NCBI GenBank assembly: GCA_000432735.1
Contig: FR887782.1
Location: forward strand, 5,151-69,150
Origin: Bacteroides sp. CAG:443
GTDB lineage: Bacteria; Bacteroidota; Bacteroidia; Bacteroidales; Bacteroidaceae
Direction of reading: 5' to 3'
Length of the DNA: 64,000 bases
This document shows, in pieces, positions 28,101 to 35,242 of the stretch; position 1 is the first letter of the stretch; every line of letters starts with the position of its first letter. The position numbers and the translations under genes were made by a program. A model generated the notes under the pieces. The model saw only the letters and a list, made by a program, of their open reading frames with translations. It did not search any database and was not told where the DNA came from.

Positions 28101-28219
28101 ACCGAGGGGTATTCTCGTACTCCCAACGTAGTGTAGCCAATCAATCCGAAAAGAAGGATGATGATGGTGAGTACAGTTGCCAATACCGGCCTGCGGATAC
28201 TAAGTTCGGATATGTTCAT
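25184..28219 (-). CDS. RND efflux transporter, HAE1/AcrB-like inner membrane pump
   Basis: Proton-driven inner-membrane pump of 1011 residues. It begins MNISELSIRRPVLATVLTII, the usual first helix. Other markers are YPSVDNPIISVTCSYSGA, the TM4 proton-relay SVGLVVDDAIVMTENI with paired aspartates, and the duplicated half with LVGLVAKNGILIVEF. The length is slightly shorter than AcrB but typical of Bacteroidetes HAE-1 members. It sits between the adaptor (14-base gap) and the TolC gene (4-base overlap), forming a complete tripartite system. Substrates could be bile salts, dyes or antibiotics; the sequence does not say. Confidence 0.94.
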   Translation of the reverse strand: MNISELSIRRPVLATVLTIIILLFGLIGYTTLGVREYPSVDNPIISVTCSYSGANADIIESQITEPLEQNINGIPGIRSLSSVSQQGQCRITVEFELSVDLETAANDVRDKVSRAQRYLPDDCDPPTVSKADADASPILMVAIQSNTRSLLELSEIADLTVKEQLQTISDVSSVSIWGEKRYSMRLWLDPTKMAGYGITPVDIKKAMDNENVELPSGSIEGNTMELTLRTMGQMHTADEFNNVVIKEVDGQVIRLSDIGYAELGAADLKSYMKMNGVPMVGVVVIPQPGANHIEIADAVYERMEQMKKDLPEDVSFSYGFDNTKFIRASIAEVESTVYEAFILVIIIIFLFLRDWRVTLIPCIVIPVSLIGAFFVMYVAGFSINVLTMLAVVLSVGLVVDDAIVMTENIYIRIEKGMKPFEAGIEGAKEIFFAVISTTITLVAVFLPIVFMEGTSGRLFREFSFVVAGSVLISAFAALTFTPMLATKMLVRREKQSWFYRKTEPFFEGMNRLYSRALNAFLKKRFIAIPFAIITLILIGILWNVIPAEMAPLEDRSKITINTKAAEGASYEYIRDYTEDINDLVDSIVPDAEAVTARVSSGSGNIQITLKNIKDRNYSQMEVAEKISQAIKSKTKARAFVQQQSSFGGRKSSMPVQYVLQATSIEKLEKVLPQFLNKVYDNPTFQMADVDLKFSSPEVRVNINRDKAATMGVSVRDVAETLQYGLSGQRMGYFYMNGKQYEILGQINRQQRNQPANIKSIYIRNEDGEMIQLDNLVEFVESIAPPKLYHYNRFISATISAGLAEGKTIGQGLEEMDKIAAETLDETFRTALSGDSKDYRESSSSLMFAFILALVLIYLILAAQFESFKDPFIIMLTVPLAIAGALIFMYFGNITMNIFSQIGIIMLIGLVAKNGILIVEFANQKQEAGEDKMLAIRDAALQRLRPILMTSASTVLGLIPLAFATGEGANQRIAMGTAVVGGMLISTFLTMFIVPAIYTYISTNRIKKEKQA

Positions 28220-28233
28220 AAGGCAAGCAGGTA

Positions 28234-29310
28234 TTAGTTAATGTGGTCAAGAATAACAGACATACCGGTACGGAGTTGCAAGGTTCCTGATGTGAGAATG
28301 GTATCTCCGGCAGCCAGTCCGCGTACGATCTGTACTTCCGACTCTGTGCGAAGTCCGATTTCTACGTCCACAGGATAGGCAAGACCGGAACGGTATACAA
28401 ATACTTTGTTCTTTCCCATTTCGGGCACAATGGCTTCCGAGGGAATGGCTATGGCATCTTTTATTTCATTTTGTTTCAGGGTGATGTCGGCGTAACGTCC
28501 AGGAAGCAGTTCGCCGTTGGTGTTGGGATACAAGGCTCGTACTGTCAGTGTGTGGGTTTCCGGGTCTACACTCGATTCGGTTGCATACACCTGAGCATCA
28601 AAAGCATCGAGTCTGCCTTCTATCTTAAAAGAGAGTTTGGTCCCTTTTCTGATTTGTCTGGCATAACGCTCGGGCACGGCAAATTCTACTTTCAGCGGAG
28701 TGATTTTGGTTAATTTAGCAATAACGGTTGTAGGGGAGGCGTAGGCTCCTGTACTGACTTGGCGCAGACCGATGATACCGTCGAAAGGAGCACGTAGCTC
28801 GGTCATGTCGATATTGGCTTTTACGTTTTCAATATCGGCATGAAGGGTCGCAAGTTCAGTCTTGACTTGTTCGTATGCTTCTTTACTGACCGCATCACGC
28901 TGCAGCAAGGCATTCTGTCGGAATACACGGTCTTCAGCAAGAGGCATCTGGGCTTTTAAACGATCCAATTGTGCCTGTAGCTGTCTGTCGTTGACTTTGG
29001 CAAGTAATTGTCCTTTGGAAACGAAACTGCCTTCGGTAAAGTTGATATCGATGATCTTTCCGGAAGTTTCAAAAGACAAGTCTACCTCTTCGTCAGGCAT
29101 CAGCTTGCCGCTGACAAAGAGCTGGTCAGTCAACAGATGAGGTTTGATAACCTGTGCATTTACGTTCAAACTTTTTTTCTTGTCGGTTGGTATTTGCTGG
29201 TTGGCTTCATTTAGTTCTTCATTTTCTTTCGGGGTGAAATTATGGATTCCCAAGCCGATTAATCCGGCTCCTACCAATATGATAATTCCCCATTTAACTC
29301 GTTTATCCAT
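28234..29310 (-). CDS. RND efflux periplasmic adaptor (membrane fusion protein)
   Basis: Periplasmic adaptor of 358 residues linking the RND pump to the TolC duct. The N-terminal segment WGIIILVGAGLIGLGI is an uncleaved membrane anchor, with no lipobox. A lipoyl/barrel-sandwich domain is split by a coiled-coil hairpin (about 110-165), followed by LRAPFDGIIGLRQVSTGAYA. The beta-barrel and membrane-proximal domains are present to the C-terminus. It is first in the operon. A promoter with good TAnnTTTG was not found in the 60 bases upstream. Confidence 0.9.
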   Translation of the reverse strand: MDKRVKWGIIILVGAGLIGLGIHNFTPKENEELNEANQQIPTDKKKSLNVNAQVIKPHLLTDQLFVSGKLMPDEEVDLSFETSGKIIDINFTEGSFVSKGQLLAKVNDRQLQAQLDRLKAQMPLAEDRVFRQNALLQRDAVSKEAYEQVKTELATLHADIENVKANIDMTELRAPFDGIIGLRQVSTGAYASPTTVIAKLTKITPLKVEFAVPERYARQIRKGTKLSFKIEGRLDAFDAQVYATESSVDPETHTLTVRALYPNTNGELLPGRYADITLKQNEIKDAIAIPSEAIVPEMGKNKVFVYRSGLAYPVDVEIGLRTESEVQIVRGLAAGDTILTSGTLQLRTGMSVILDHIN

Positions 29311-29607
29311 GTGCTTTATAGGGTCTGAATTTAAGGTAAGAAATAGTATTTGTTTATGTTTGATAATAAACTTAACCTAATGTTTAAAAGAAGAATACTT
29401 TTTTTACAAAATTTTGCAAATGGAGTGCGTGTCGTTTCGACATAGATCGGGATTAACGCACGAAGCCTGCTTAGACATTTCTCAAAAGGAAATTGTTTAA
29501 GCAGGCTTTGATGTGATTGATCTGATACGATCTATGTGATGTATTTCTTGTGATAAATAACAATCAGTTCTTTCAGGTTTTGTGAATACGTTATACTTTT
29601 TGTGTTA
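29311..29607. other. Intergenic region with a hairpin, no gene seen
   Basis: The only clear structure is an inverted repeat at about 29464-29508 (AAGCCTGCTTA and its complement, 15-bp arms with one mismatch). It lies about 100 bases past the M28 peptidase stop codon and would act as a weak terminator for it. The remainder is AT-rich leader of the efflux operon. Confidence 0.45.
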
Positions 29608-30630
29608 TCAGAAAGGAATGTTTGCCATTTTCCATAATCCGAGGAAGGATGTTTTAGTTATTTCCACCAGTTTATCCCAGTTGATTTTGGGAGCTTCGTC
29701 GCCCGGAAGATGGTAATCAGGATGCCAGTCGGTATGGTACCACATGATGGGAATACCCAGCTTAGCAAATGTTCCATTGTCACTTCCACCTACCGGATTA
29801 TCCCAGGCACGGTAGTCTGGTTGTAAATTCAACTTATATTGTGCGATATCTTTCTTTAGCCATTCTCCAAAGGCTGGTTTGCTTTTAGTGAAGAAATACA
29901 CTACATGCCAGGGGCGTGACTCGTCGTTGTTTCTTCCTATCATATCGAAGTTGAGATATCCTTTCACCTGATTGATTTGCGGAAAAGTCTGTGCAAAGTA
30001 TTTTGAACCGAGGAGTCCTTTCTCTTCACCATCCCAGAAAGCAAAGATAACGGTACGTTCCGGTTGCTGTCCTGAGGCGAGGAAAGAACGTACAATCTGC
30101 AATACAGCTGAAACTCCGGAAGCATTGTCGTCGGCGCCGTTATAAATCTGGTCGCCGTCCAGCATCGGATCATAGCCGATATGGTCGTAATGTGCACCGA
30201 TGATGACAAATTCGTTCTTGTTCTTGCCTTCTATTTTGGCAAGGACATTACGCATGTTGTATTTTTGGTGAACTCCTTGTTTGATAATTTGAATAGAGTC
30301 GGGATGTACTTGTAATCTTCCTTGTTTCTGACGTTCTACGCGATAGGCCTCGAAAGGCTGGAAGTAGCTGTCGAATAAAGGAGATACTCCCCATTGTTGC
30401 AGTAGAGATGCAATGTAATTGCCGGCAATTCTGCCTTCCTCGGTGCCTGCTTCTCGTCCTTTCAGTTCGTCGGATGCCAAAAAGCCGACGAAAGCCTCGG
30501 CACTTTCCCTGTTTATGAGTGCAAGCCCTTTCTCTTCGGGAGTAGGATTTGAGTTTTTCTTTGCATAGGCGTTTGTCGTTGTCAAACATGTTAATGCGGC
30601 AAACAACATACAAAAAGTGTATTTTTTCAT
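29608..30630 (-). CDS. Exported M28-family Zn aminopeptidase
   Basis: Secreted or periplasmic metallo-aminopeptidase of 340 residues. The signal peptide is MKKYTFCMLFAALTCLTTTNAYA. The two-zinc site is complete: H147 in GAHYDH, D167 in GADDNASG, the catalytic and ligand glutamates 202-203 in DGEEKG, D229 in NFDMIG, and a late His in MWYHTDWH. The family removes N-terminal residues; some members act as glutaminyl cyclases, which this resembles in length, so that remains an alternative. It begins 19 bases after rsgA and is probably in the frr-rsgA operon. Confidence 0.88.
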   Translation of the reverse strand: MKKYTFCMLFAALTCLTTTNAYAKKNSNPTPEEKGLALINRESAEAFVGFLASDELKGREAGTEEGRIAGNYIASLLQQWGVSPLFDSYFQPFEAYRVERQKQGRLQVHPDSIQIIKQGVHQKYNMRNVLAKIEGKNKNEFVIIGAHYDHIGYDPMLDGDQIYNGADDNASGVSAVLQIVRSFLASGQQPERTVIFAFWDGEEKGLLGSKYFAQTFPQINQVKGYLNFDMIGRNNDESRPWHVVYFFTKSKPAFGEWLKKDIAQYKLNLQPDYRAWDNPVGGSDNGTFAKLGIPIMWYHTDWHPDYHLPGDEAPKINWDKLVEITKTSFLGLWKMANIPF

Positions 30631-30649
30631 GTTTGTTAGAGTTTAATGG

Positions 30650-31585
30650 TTAATAAGCTGAGCGATATTTACCCTCTTCCTTGTCTTCCAGCATGTTCAA
30701 GTAAGAGGCGTAGCGTGATTCACTAATGTAATGTTTCTCTACGGCTTCGCGTACGGCACATCCCGGTTCGTGGCGATGTGTACAGTTACCGTATTTGCAT
30801 TGAGCGGAAAACTCGAAAATCTCTTTGAAATAATGTCCAACCTCTTCGTCTTCCATATCAAATGTACCAAATCCCTTGATTCCCGGTGTATCAATGATAT
30901 ATCCGTTCTCACCTACAGAAAACATTTCGGAAAAAGTAGTCGTGTGCATACCTTTGTTATGTACGGTCGATATTTCTCCCGTTTTTAGGTGCTGCTCGGG
31001 CAGAATTGCATTGATTAAGGTCGACTTACCTACCCCCGAATGGCCAGAAAATAAAGTAACTTTACCCTCTAAAGCTTGTTTAATTTCATCGAGTCCGGTT
31101 TCATTCAAGGCAGAAATCTTGAAACATGGATATCCGATATGGGTATACAGATGGATCAATCCGTCTAGATAATGAAGCTCTTCTTCCGAATAGCGGTCGG
31201 TTTTGTTGAATACCAGACAGACCGGAACGCGATAAGCCTCTGCCGATGCGAGGAAACGGTCGATGAAAGTCGTCGATGTTTCCGGGTAATTGATGGTCAC
31301 CACCAGCATGCACTGGTCCAGATTGGCTGCAATGATATGCGATTGTTTAGATAGATTGGATGCACGGCGGATGATATAATTCTTTCGATCCTCTATTTCG
31401 GTAATGAAAGCCGTACCCTCAGAGTTAATGGAAATTTGTACCCGGTCGCCTACGGCGATAGGGTTTGTACTGCGGATTCCTTTCAGACGGAAGTTACCTT
31501 TTATTTTACATTCCACTTGCCGGTTATCATCAGTCTTGACCAGATACCAGCTTCCTGTATTTTTTATGACTAAGCCTTTTTCCAA
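30650..31585 (-). CDS. rsgA: Small ribosomal subunit biogenesis GTPase RsgA (TTG start)
   Basis: Circularly permuted GTPase that acts late in 30S assembly. An N-terminal OB domain (GLVIKNTGSWYLVKTDD) is followed by the permuted G motifs NKTD, GHSGVGKST and DTPGIKGFG. The C-terminal Zn finger has CKYGNCTH and EPGCAV. From the TTG at 31585 it has 311 residues and begins EKGLVIKN right after the start, as expected for the family. An ATG at 31660 would add 25 residues that contain a 14-bp inverted repeat and have no family counterpart, so it is disfavoured. Confidence 0.92.
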   Translation of the reverse strand: MEKGLVIKNTGSWYLVKTDDNRQVECKIKGNFRLKGIRSTNPIAVGDRVQISINSEGTAFITEIEDRKNYIIRRASNLSKQSHIIAANLDQCMLVVTINYPETSTTFIDRFLASAEAYRVPVCLVFNKTDRYSEEELHYLDGLIHLYTHIGYPCFKISALNETGLDEIKQALEGKVTLFSGHSGVGKSTLINAILPEQHLKTGEISTVHNKGMHTTTFSEMFSVGENGYIIDTPGIKGFGTFDMEDEEVGHYFKEIFEFSAQCKYGNCTHRHEPGCAVREAVEKHYISESRYASYLNMLEDKEEGKYRSAY

Positions 31586-31602
31586 ATTTTTATAAGATGA
31601 AA

Positions 31603-31674
31603 ATAAAGGATGAAGAGAAGGCGACGCGTCTGTGTTATCAGCACGTCGTGTATACTTCATTCTTCATCCTTTAT
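31603..31674. promoter_or_regulatory. Inverted repeat between frr and rsgA
   Basis: ATAAAGGATGAAGA at 31603-31616 is perfectly complementary to 31661-31674; the loop is 44 bases. It lies between the frr stop and the rsgA TTG start. It lacks a T-run, so it looks like an mRNA processing or translation-modulating hairpin rather than a terminator. Confidence 0.5.
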
Positions 31675-31679
31675 GAGTA

Positions 31680-32240
31680 TTAAACAGTCATGATTTCTTT
31701 GTCTTTGGCGGCAAGCATTTCATCTATTTGTTTGATATACTTGTCGTGAGCCTTCTGTAATTTTGCTTCAGAATTTTTCTGTTCATCTTCGGGCATACCG
31801 TCTTTTACTGCTTTTTTCAGTGCATCAATTGCATCACGGCGTGCATTGCGGACACTTACCTTGGCTGTTTCACCTTCGCCCTTACACTGCTTTGCCAGCT
31901 GTTTACGGCGTTCTTCTGTCAAAGGAGGAATACCTATACGGATAATTTCTCCGTTGTTTTCGGGCATGATACCCAGATCGGAGTCAATAATTGCTTTTTC
32001 AATTACGCGGAACATACTCTTGTCCCACGGTTTGATTGCAATGCTACGTGCATCGGGAGTTGTTACTGCTGCTACATTATTGATAGGGACCATGCTTCCG
32101 TAAGAATCTACACGGATACCGTCCAGCAAGCGTACATCGGCTTTTCCGGCACGGATGTGTGCCAGTGCATCTTCCAGATACATAATTGCCATATCCATTT
32201 TCTCTTCAGCTCCGCTAAGAATTGTCTTTGAGTCTGCCAT
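31680..32240 (-). CDS. frr: Ribosome recycling factor
   Basis: Splits post-termination ribosomes with EF-G. The 186-residue length and sequence are diagnostic: ALAHIRAGKADVRLLDGIRV near the N-terminus, PWDKSMFRVIEKAI, SDLGIMPENNGEIIRIGIPP, and the RNARRDAIDALKK helix. It is first in a minus-strand unit with rsgA and the M28 peptidase. It is preceded by a TAnnTTTG promoter at 32292-32299. Confidence 0.97.
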   Translation of the reverse strand: MADSKTILSGAEEKMDMAIMYLEDALAHIRAGKADVRLLDGIRVDSYGSMVPINNVAAVTTPDARSIAIKPWDKSMFRVIEKAIIDSDLGIMPENNGEIIRIGIPPLTEERRKQLAKQCKGEGETAKVSVRNARRDAIDALKKAVKDGMPEDEQKNSEAKLQKAHDKYIKQIDEMLAAKDKEIMTV

Positions 32241-32291
32241 ATTAAAATTTTAAAAGTTTATCGGGTTAGACTTATGCTAAATTAATGTGAA

Positions 32292-32299
32292 CAAAAATA
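32292..32299 (-). promoter_or_regulatory. Promoter -7 box of frr
   Basis: Minus-strand TATTTTTG, 52 bases upstream of the frr ATG. The frr-rsgA-M28 unit is probably transcribed from here. Confidence 0.5.
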
Positions 32300-32369
32300 C
32301 ATGATTTTTTATTTTTCTGCAATAGTTTGCTGATAATTATATGTTTGCTTGTTTTCCGATTGCCGGATT

Positions 32370-32480
32370 TTATTGCTGTTTCGCGATGTGGCAAAGATGG
32401 AGAAAGAATACAATCGGTAGAATGGCAATCATAATAATAAGGAGTTGTTTATAAGGTAGAATAATCGTTTTGTTCTGCAT
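32370..32480 (-). CDS. Candidate 36-residue single-pass membrane peptide
   Basis: An ATG at 32478-32480 opens a 36-codon frame ending in TAA. The peptide begins MQNKTIILPYKQ, has a hydrophobic stretch of about 17 residues (LLIIMIAILPIVFFLHL) and ends HIAKQQ, giving a charged-hydrophobic-charged layout. It lies on the frr strand, divergent from the thr promoter. There is no strong ribosome-binding site and no clear promoter, so chance is possible. Too short for homology by eye; function unknown. Confidence 0.3.
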   Translation of the reverse strand: MQNKTIILPYKQLLIIMIAILPIVFFLHLCHIAKQQ

Positions 32481-32516
32481 TTTCTGCTTTTGTCTATAAA
32501 AATAGATTGAAAGATG

Positions 32517-32546
32517 TTTGATTATAGAAAAATGTTACTATATTTG
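32517..32546 (+). promoter_or_regulatory. Promoter of the thr leader and thr operon
   Basis: TTTG at 32517-32520, an 18-base spacer, then TATATTTG at 32539-32546: both Bacteroidetes promoter boxes are perfect. Transcription should start near 32553, about 15 bases before the leader-peptide ATG. Confidence 0.75.
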
Positions 32547-32567
32547 CCAACGACAAAACAATAATAC

Positions 32568-32660
32568 ATGAACAAATACTCTCTTCATATCACAATGATG
32601 ACCGGAATGGGGCACACTGCTACATTCACATCTGTTACCGGGATGACCCCTCGGGGGTAA
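32568..32660 (+). CDS. thr operon leader peptide (30 residues, Thr/Met-rich)
   Basis: A 30-codon frame from the ATG at 32568 to TAA at 32658-32660, in the transcribed leader of thrA. Seven codons are threonine (residues 9, 12, 17, 19, 21, 24, 27), four internal codons are methionine (10, 11, 14, 26), and one is isoleucine. These are end products of the aspartate-homoserine branch made by the downstream genes. Its last codons form a tight hairpin (ACCCC-TCG-GGGGT, 32645-32657), and an apparent terminator follows at 32695-32727. This is the architecture of ribosome-mediated transcription attenuation, as in the E. coli thr leader; regulation here is inference from position and codon content. Confidence 0.75.
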   Translation: MNKYSLHITMMTGMGHTATFTSVTGMTPRG

Positions 32661-32673
32661 GAGATTGTATATT

Positions 32674-32727
32674 AGGTGTTTCTACGTGTTACACGCCTGT
32701 GGACTCAGGCACTTCATTTTTATTTTA
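32674..32727 (+). terminator. Candidate thr attenuator with competing hairpins
   Basis: GCCTG (32695-32699) pairs with CAGGC (32706-32710), followed after six bases by TTTTTATTTT. Upstream, AGGTGT (32674-32679) can pair with ACACGCCT (32691-32698) through a 2-base bulge, and CGTG-TTA-CACG (32685-32695) forms a further stem. Both alternatives use the 5' arm of the terminator. The terminator stem is only 5 bp, so its strength is uncertain. Confidence 0.5.
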
Positions 32728-32805
32728 ATCAATTATTTATTTTGTTTTATCTGGCAAGGGCATCTTTTCCTTAAAGAAAATGTTCTTGTATAAAAGTATA
32801 AGTAC

Positions 32806-35238
32806 ATGAAAGTATTAAAATTCGGTGGAACATCAGTAGGTTCTGTCAACAGTATGTTGAATGTAAAGAAGATCGTCGAAGCAGTAGATGATAAAGTGAT
32901 AGTAGTCGTTTCAGCATTGGGCGGCATAACCGACAAGTTAATCAAGACTTCTACGATGGCGGCCAACGGAGATTCCGGTTACGAAAAGGAAATGAAGGAG
33001 ATTGTGAACCGTCATATCGAAATGGTTTACACCGTCATTCCGGCAGGACAGAAACGGGAACTGCTGCTGGATTGCGTGAACGAACTGCTGAGTGAACTGA
33101 AAGACATTTTTCAGGGTATCTATCTGATACGTGATTTGTCGCCGAAGACTTCGGCTACCATTGTAAGTTACGGGGAACGTCTTTCGTCTATCATTGTCGC
33201 TACTTTGATAGAAGGGGCGCAATGGTTCGATTCACGTCTGTTCATCAAGACCGAGAAAAAACATAATAAACATATACTCGATTCGGAACTGACAACTCGT
33301 CTGGTGCGTGAAACCTTTCACGATATACCTCAAATTTCATTGGTTCCGGGATTTATTTCTACCGACAAGAATACAGGTGAAGTAACAAACCTCGGCCGTG
33401 GTGGATCAGACTATACAGCTTCCATTCTGGCAGCAGCACTCGATGCTAGTGTACTGGAGATATGGACGGATGTAGACGGCTTTATGACTGCCGATCCCCG
33501 GGTTATCAGTACGGCTTATCCGATTACGGAACTGAGTTATGTCGAAGCGATGGAGTTGTGTAACTTTGGTGCGAAAGTGGTTTATCCGCCGACTATCTAT
33601 CCGGTTTGTCATAAGAATATTCCTATTCTGATAAAGAATACGTTCAATCCGGAAGCTCCGGGAACAATCGTGAAGCAGGAAGCCGATCATTCTTCCAAGG
33701 CGATTAAGGGTATTTCTTCCATCAATGATACGTGTCTGATAACCATGACCGGACTGGGTATGGTGGGAGTAATCGGTGTGAATTACCGAATCTTCAAGAC
33801 TCTGGCAGAGAATGGTATCAGCGTGTTCCTGGTTTCTCAGGCATCTTCGGAAAACTCTACTTCTATCGGTGTGCGGACGGTAGATGCTCCGCTGGCTTGC
33901 GAAGTACTGAACGAAGAGTTTGCCAAAGAAATAGAAATGGGAGAAATCAGTCCGATGAAGGCTGAAAGCGGACTGGCTACCGTGGCTATCGTGGGAGAGA
34001 ACATGAAGCACACACCGGGTATTGCCGGAAAATTGTTCGGTACACTGGGACGTAACGGTATCAATGTGATAGCTTGTGCACAAGGTGCGTCCGAAACCAA
34101 CATCTCGTTTGTTGTAGACGGAGTTTCTTTACGCAAGACGTTGAATGTCATCCACGATTCTTTCTTCCTGTCGGAATATCAGGTTTTGAATCTTTTCATC
34201 TGTGGTATCGGAACAGTAGGCCACAGCCTGATTGAACAAATCAGCAGTCAGCAGGAACGTTTGAAGCGTGAACGTGGACTGATGTTGAATGTAGTAGGTA
34301 TTGCCAACGGACATAAAGCTTTGTTTACACGACGTGGAATTGATTTGGCTAACTACCGTCAGGAGCTAGAAGAAAAAGGCATTCCTTCGTCACCTCAAGT
34401 ACTTCAGGATGAGATTGTAGGAATGAATATTTTCAACTCCGTATTTGTGGACTGTACAGCTAGCCCGGAAATTGCCGGCTTGTATAAGGAATTTTTGAAC
34501 CATAACATTTCGGTTGTGGCAGCCAACAAGATAGCTGCATCGTCAGAATATGAAAACTATGCCGAATTGAAACGCATTGCCCGTCAGCGTGGTGTGAAGT
34601 TCCTGTTCGAAACTAACGTTGGTGCCGGACTGCCGGTGATTAATACAATCAACGATTTGATAAACAGTGGCGACAAGATTGTGAAGATTGAGGCAGTGTT
34701 GAGCGGAACATTAAATTATATTTTCAATACTCTCAGCGCCGATGTTCCTTTGAGTGAAACAATTCATAAAGCGAAAGAAGAAGGATATTCCGAACCCGAT
34801 CCACGTATCGACCTGAGCGGAAAGGATGTAATCCGCAAGCTTGTCATTCTGGCTCGTGAGGCAGGTTACCGGCTGGATCAGGAAGATGTAGAGAAACATC
34901 TGTTCATACCGGATGACTTCTTTAAGGGATCGCTGGAAGACTTCTGGAAGAAGATACCTTCGCTCGACGAGGAATTTGAGGCTCGCCGTAAGGTACTTGA
35001 AAAAGAAGGAAAGCACTGGCGCTTTGTTGCCACATTGGAAAACGGACATGGAGTCGTTGCCTTGCAGGAAGTGGGCAGAAATCATCCGTTCTATACCCTG
35101 GAAGGCAGCAACAACATTATTTTGCTTACAACTGAACGATATAACGAGTACCCGATGCTCATTCAAGGATACGGTGCCGGTGCAAGCGTAACCGCTGCCG
35201 GTGTCTTTGCCGATATTATGAGTATCGCAAACATTTAG
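32806..35238 (+). CDS. thrA: Bifunctional aspartokinase/homoserine dehydrogenase I
   Basis: Catalyses the first and third steps from aspartate to threonine and methionine. At 810 residues it has the full fused length. The kinase begins MKVLKFGGTSVGS; it also contains GRGGSDYTASILAAALDA. Two ACT regulatory segments follow around 315-460 (GMVGVIGVNYRIF and GENMKHTPGIAGKLFG). The dehydrogenase begins near 465 with the NAD(P) loop CGIGTVGHSLIEQ and includes NKIAASSEY and VEAVLSGTLNYIF-like sequence (IEAVLSGTLNYIF). ACT domains imply threonine feedback. It is the first structural gene behind the leader peptide and is followed by apgM-like and thrC at 4 and 6 bases. Confidence 0.97.
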   Translation: MKVLKFGGTSVGSVNSMLNVKKIVEAVDDKVIVVVSALGGITDKLIKTSTMAANGDSGYEKEMKEIVNRHIEMVYTVIPAGQKRELLLDCVNELLSELKDIFQGIYLIRDLSPKTSATIVSYGERLSSIIVATLIEGAQWFDSRLFIKTEKKHNKHILDSELTTRLVRETFHDIPQISLVPGFISTDKNTGEVTNLGRGGSDYTASILAAALDASVLEIWTDVDGFMTADPRVISTAYPITELSYVEAMELCNFGAKVVYPPTIYPVCHKNIPILIKNTFNPEAPGTIVKQEADHSSKAIKGISSINDTCLITMTGLGMVGVIGVNYRIFKTLAENGISVFLVSQASSENSTSIGVRTVDAPLACEVLNEEFAKEIEMGEISPMKAESGLATVAIVGENMKHTPGIAGKLFGTLGRNGINVIACAQGASETNISFVVDGVSLRKTLNVIHDSFFLSEYQVLNLFICGIGTVGHSLIEQISSQQERLKRERGLMLNVVGIANGHKALFTRRGIDLANYRQELEEKGIPSSPQVLQDEIVGMNIFNSVFVDCTASPEIAGLYKEFLNHNISVVAANKIAASSEYENYAELKRIARQRGVKFLFETNVGAGLPVINTINDLINSGDKIVKIEAVLSGTLNYIFNTLSADVPLSETIHKAKEEGYSEPDPRIDLSGKDVIRKLVILAREAGYRLDQEDVEKHLFIPDDFFKGSLEDFWKKIPSLDEEFEARRKVLEKEGKHWRFVATLENGHGVVALQEVGRNHPFYTLEGSNNIILLTTERYNEYPMLIQGYGAGASVTAAGVFADIMSIANI

Positions 35239-35242
35239 GCTT

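Noticed and set aside
29464..29508. Strong bidirectional terminator or tRNA-like structure
   Set aside because: The stem is good, but neither side has a convincing T-run and there is no anticodon-arm or CCA-type structure; kept only as a hairpin in the region note.
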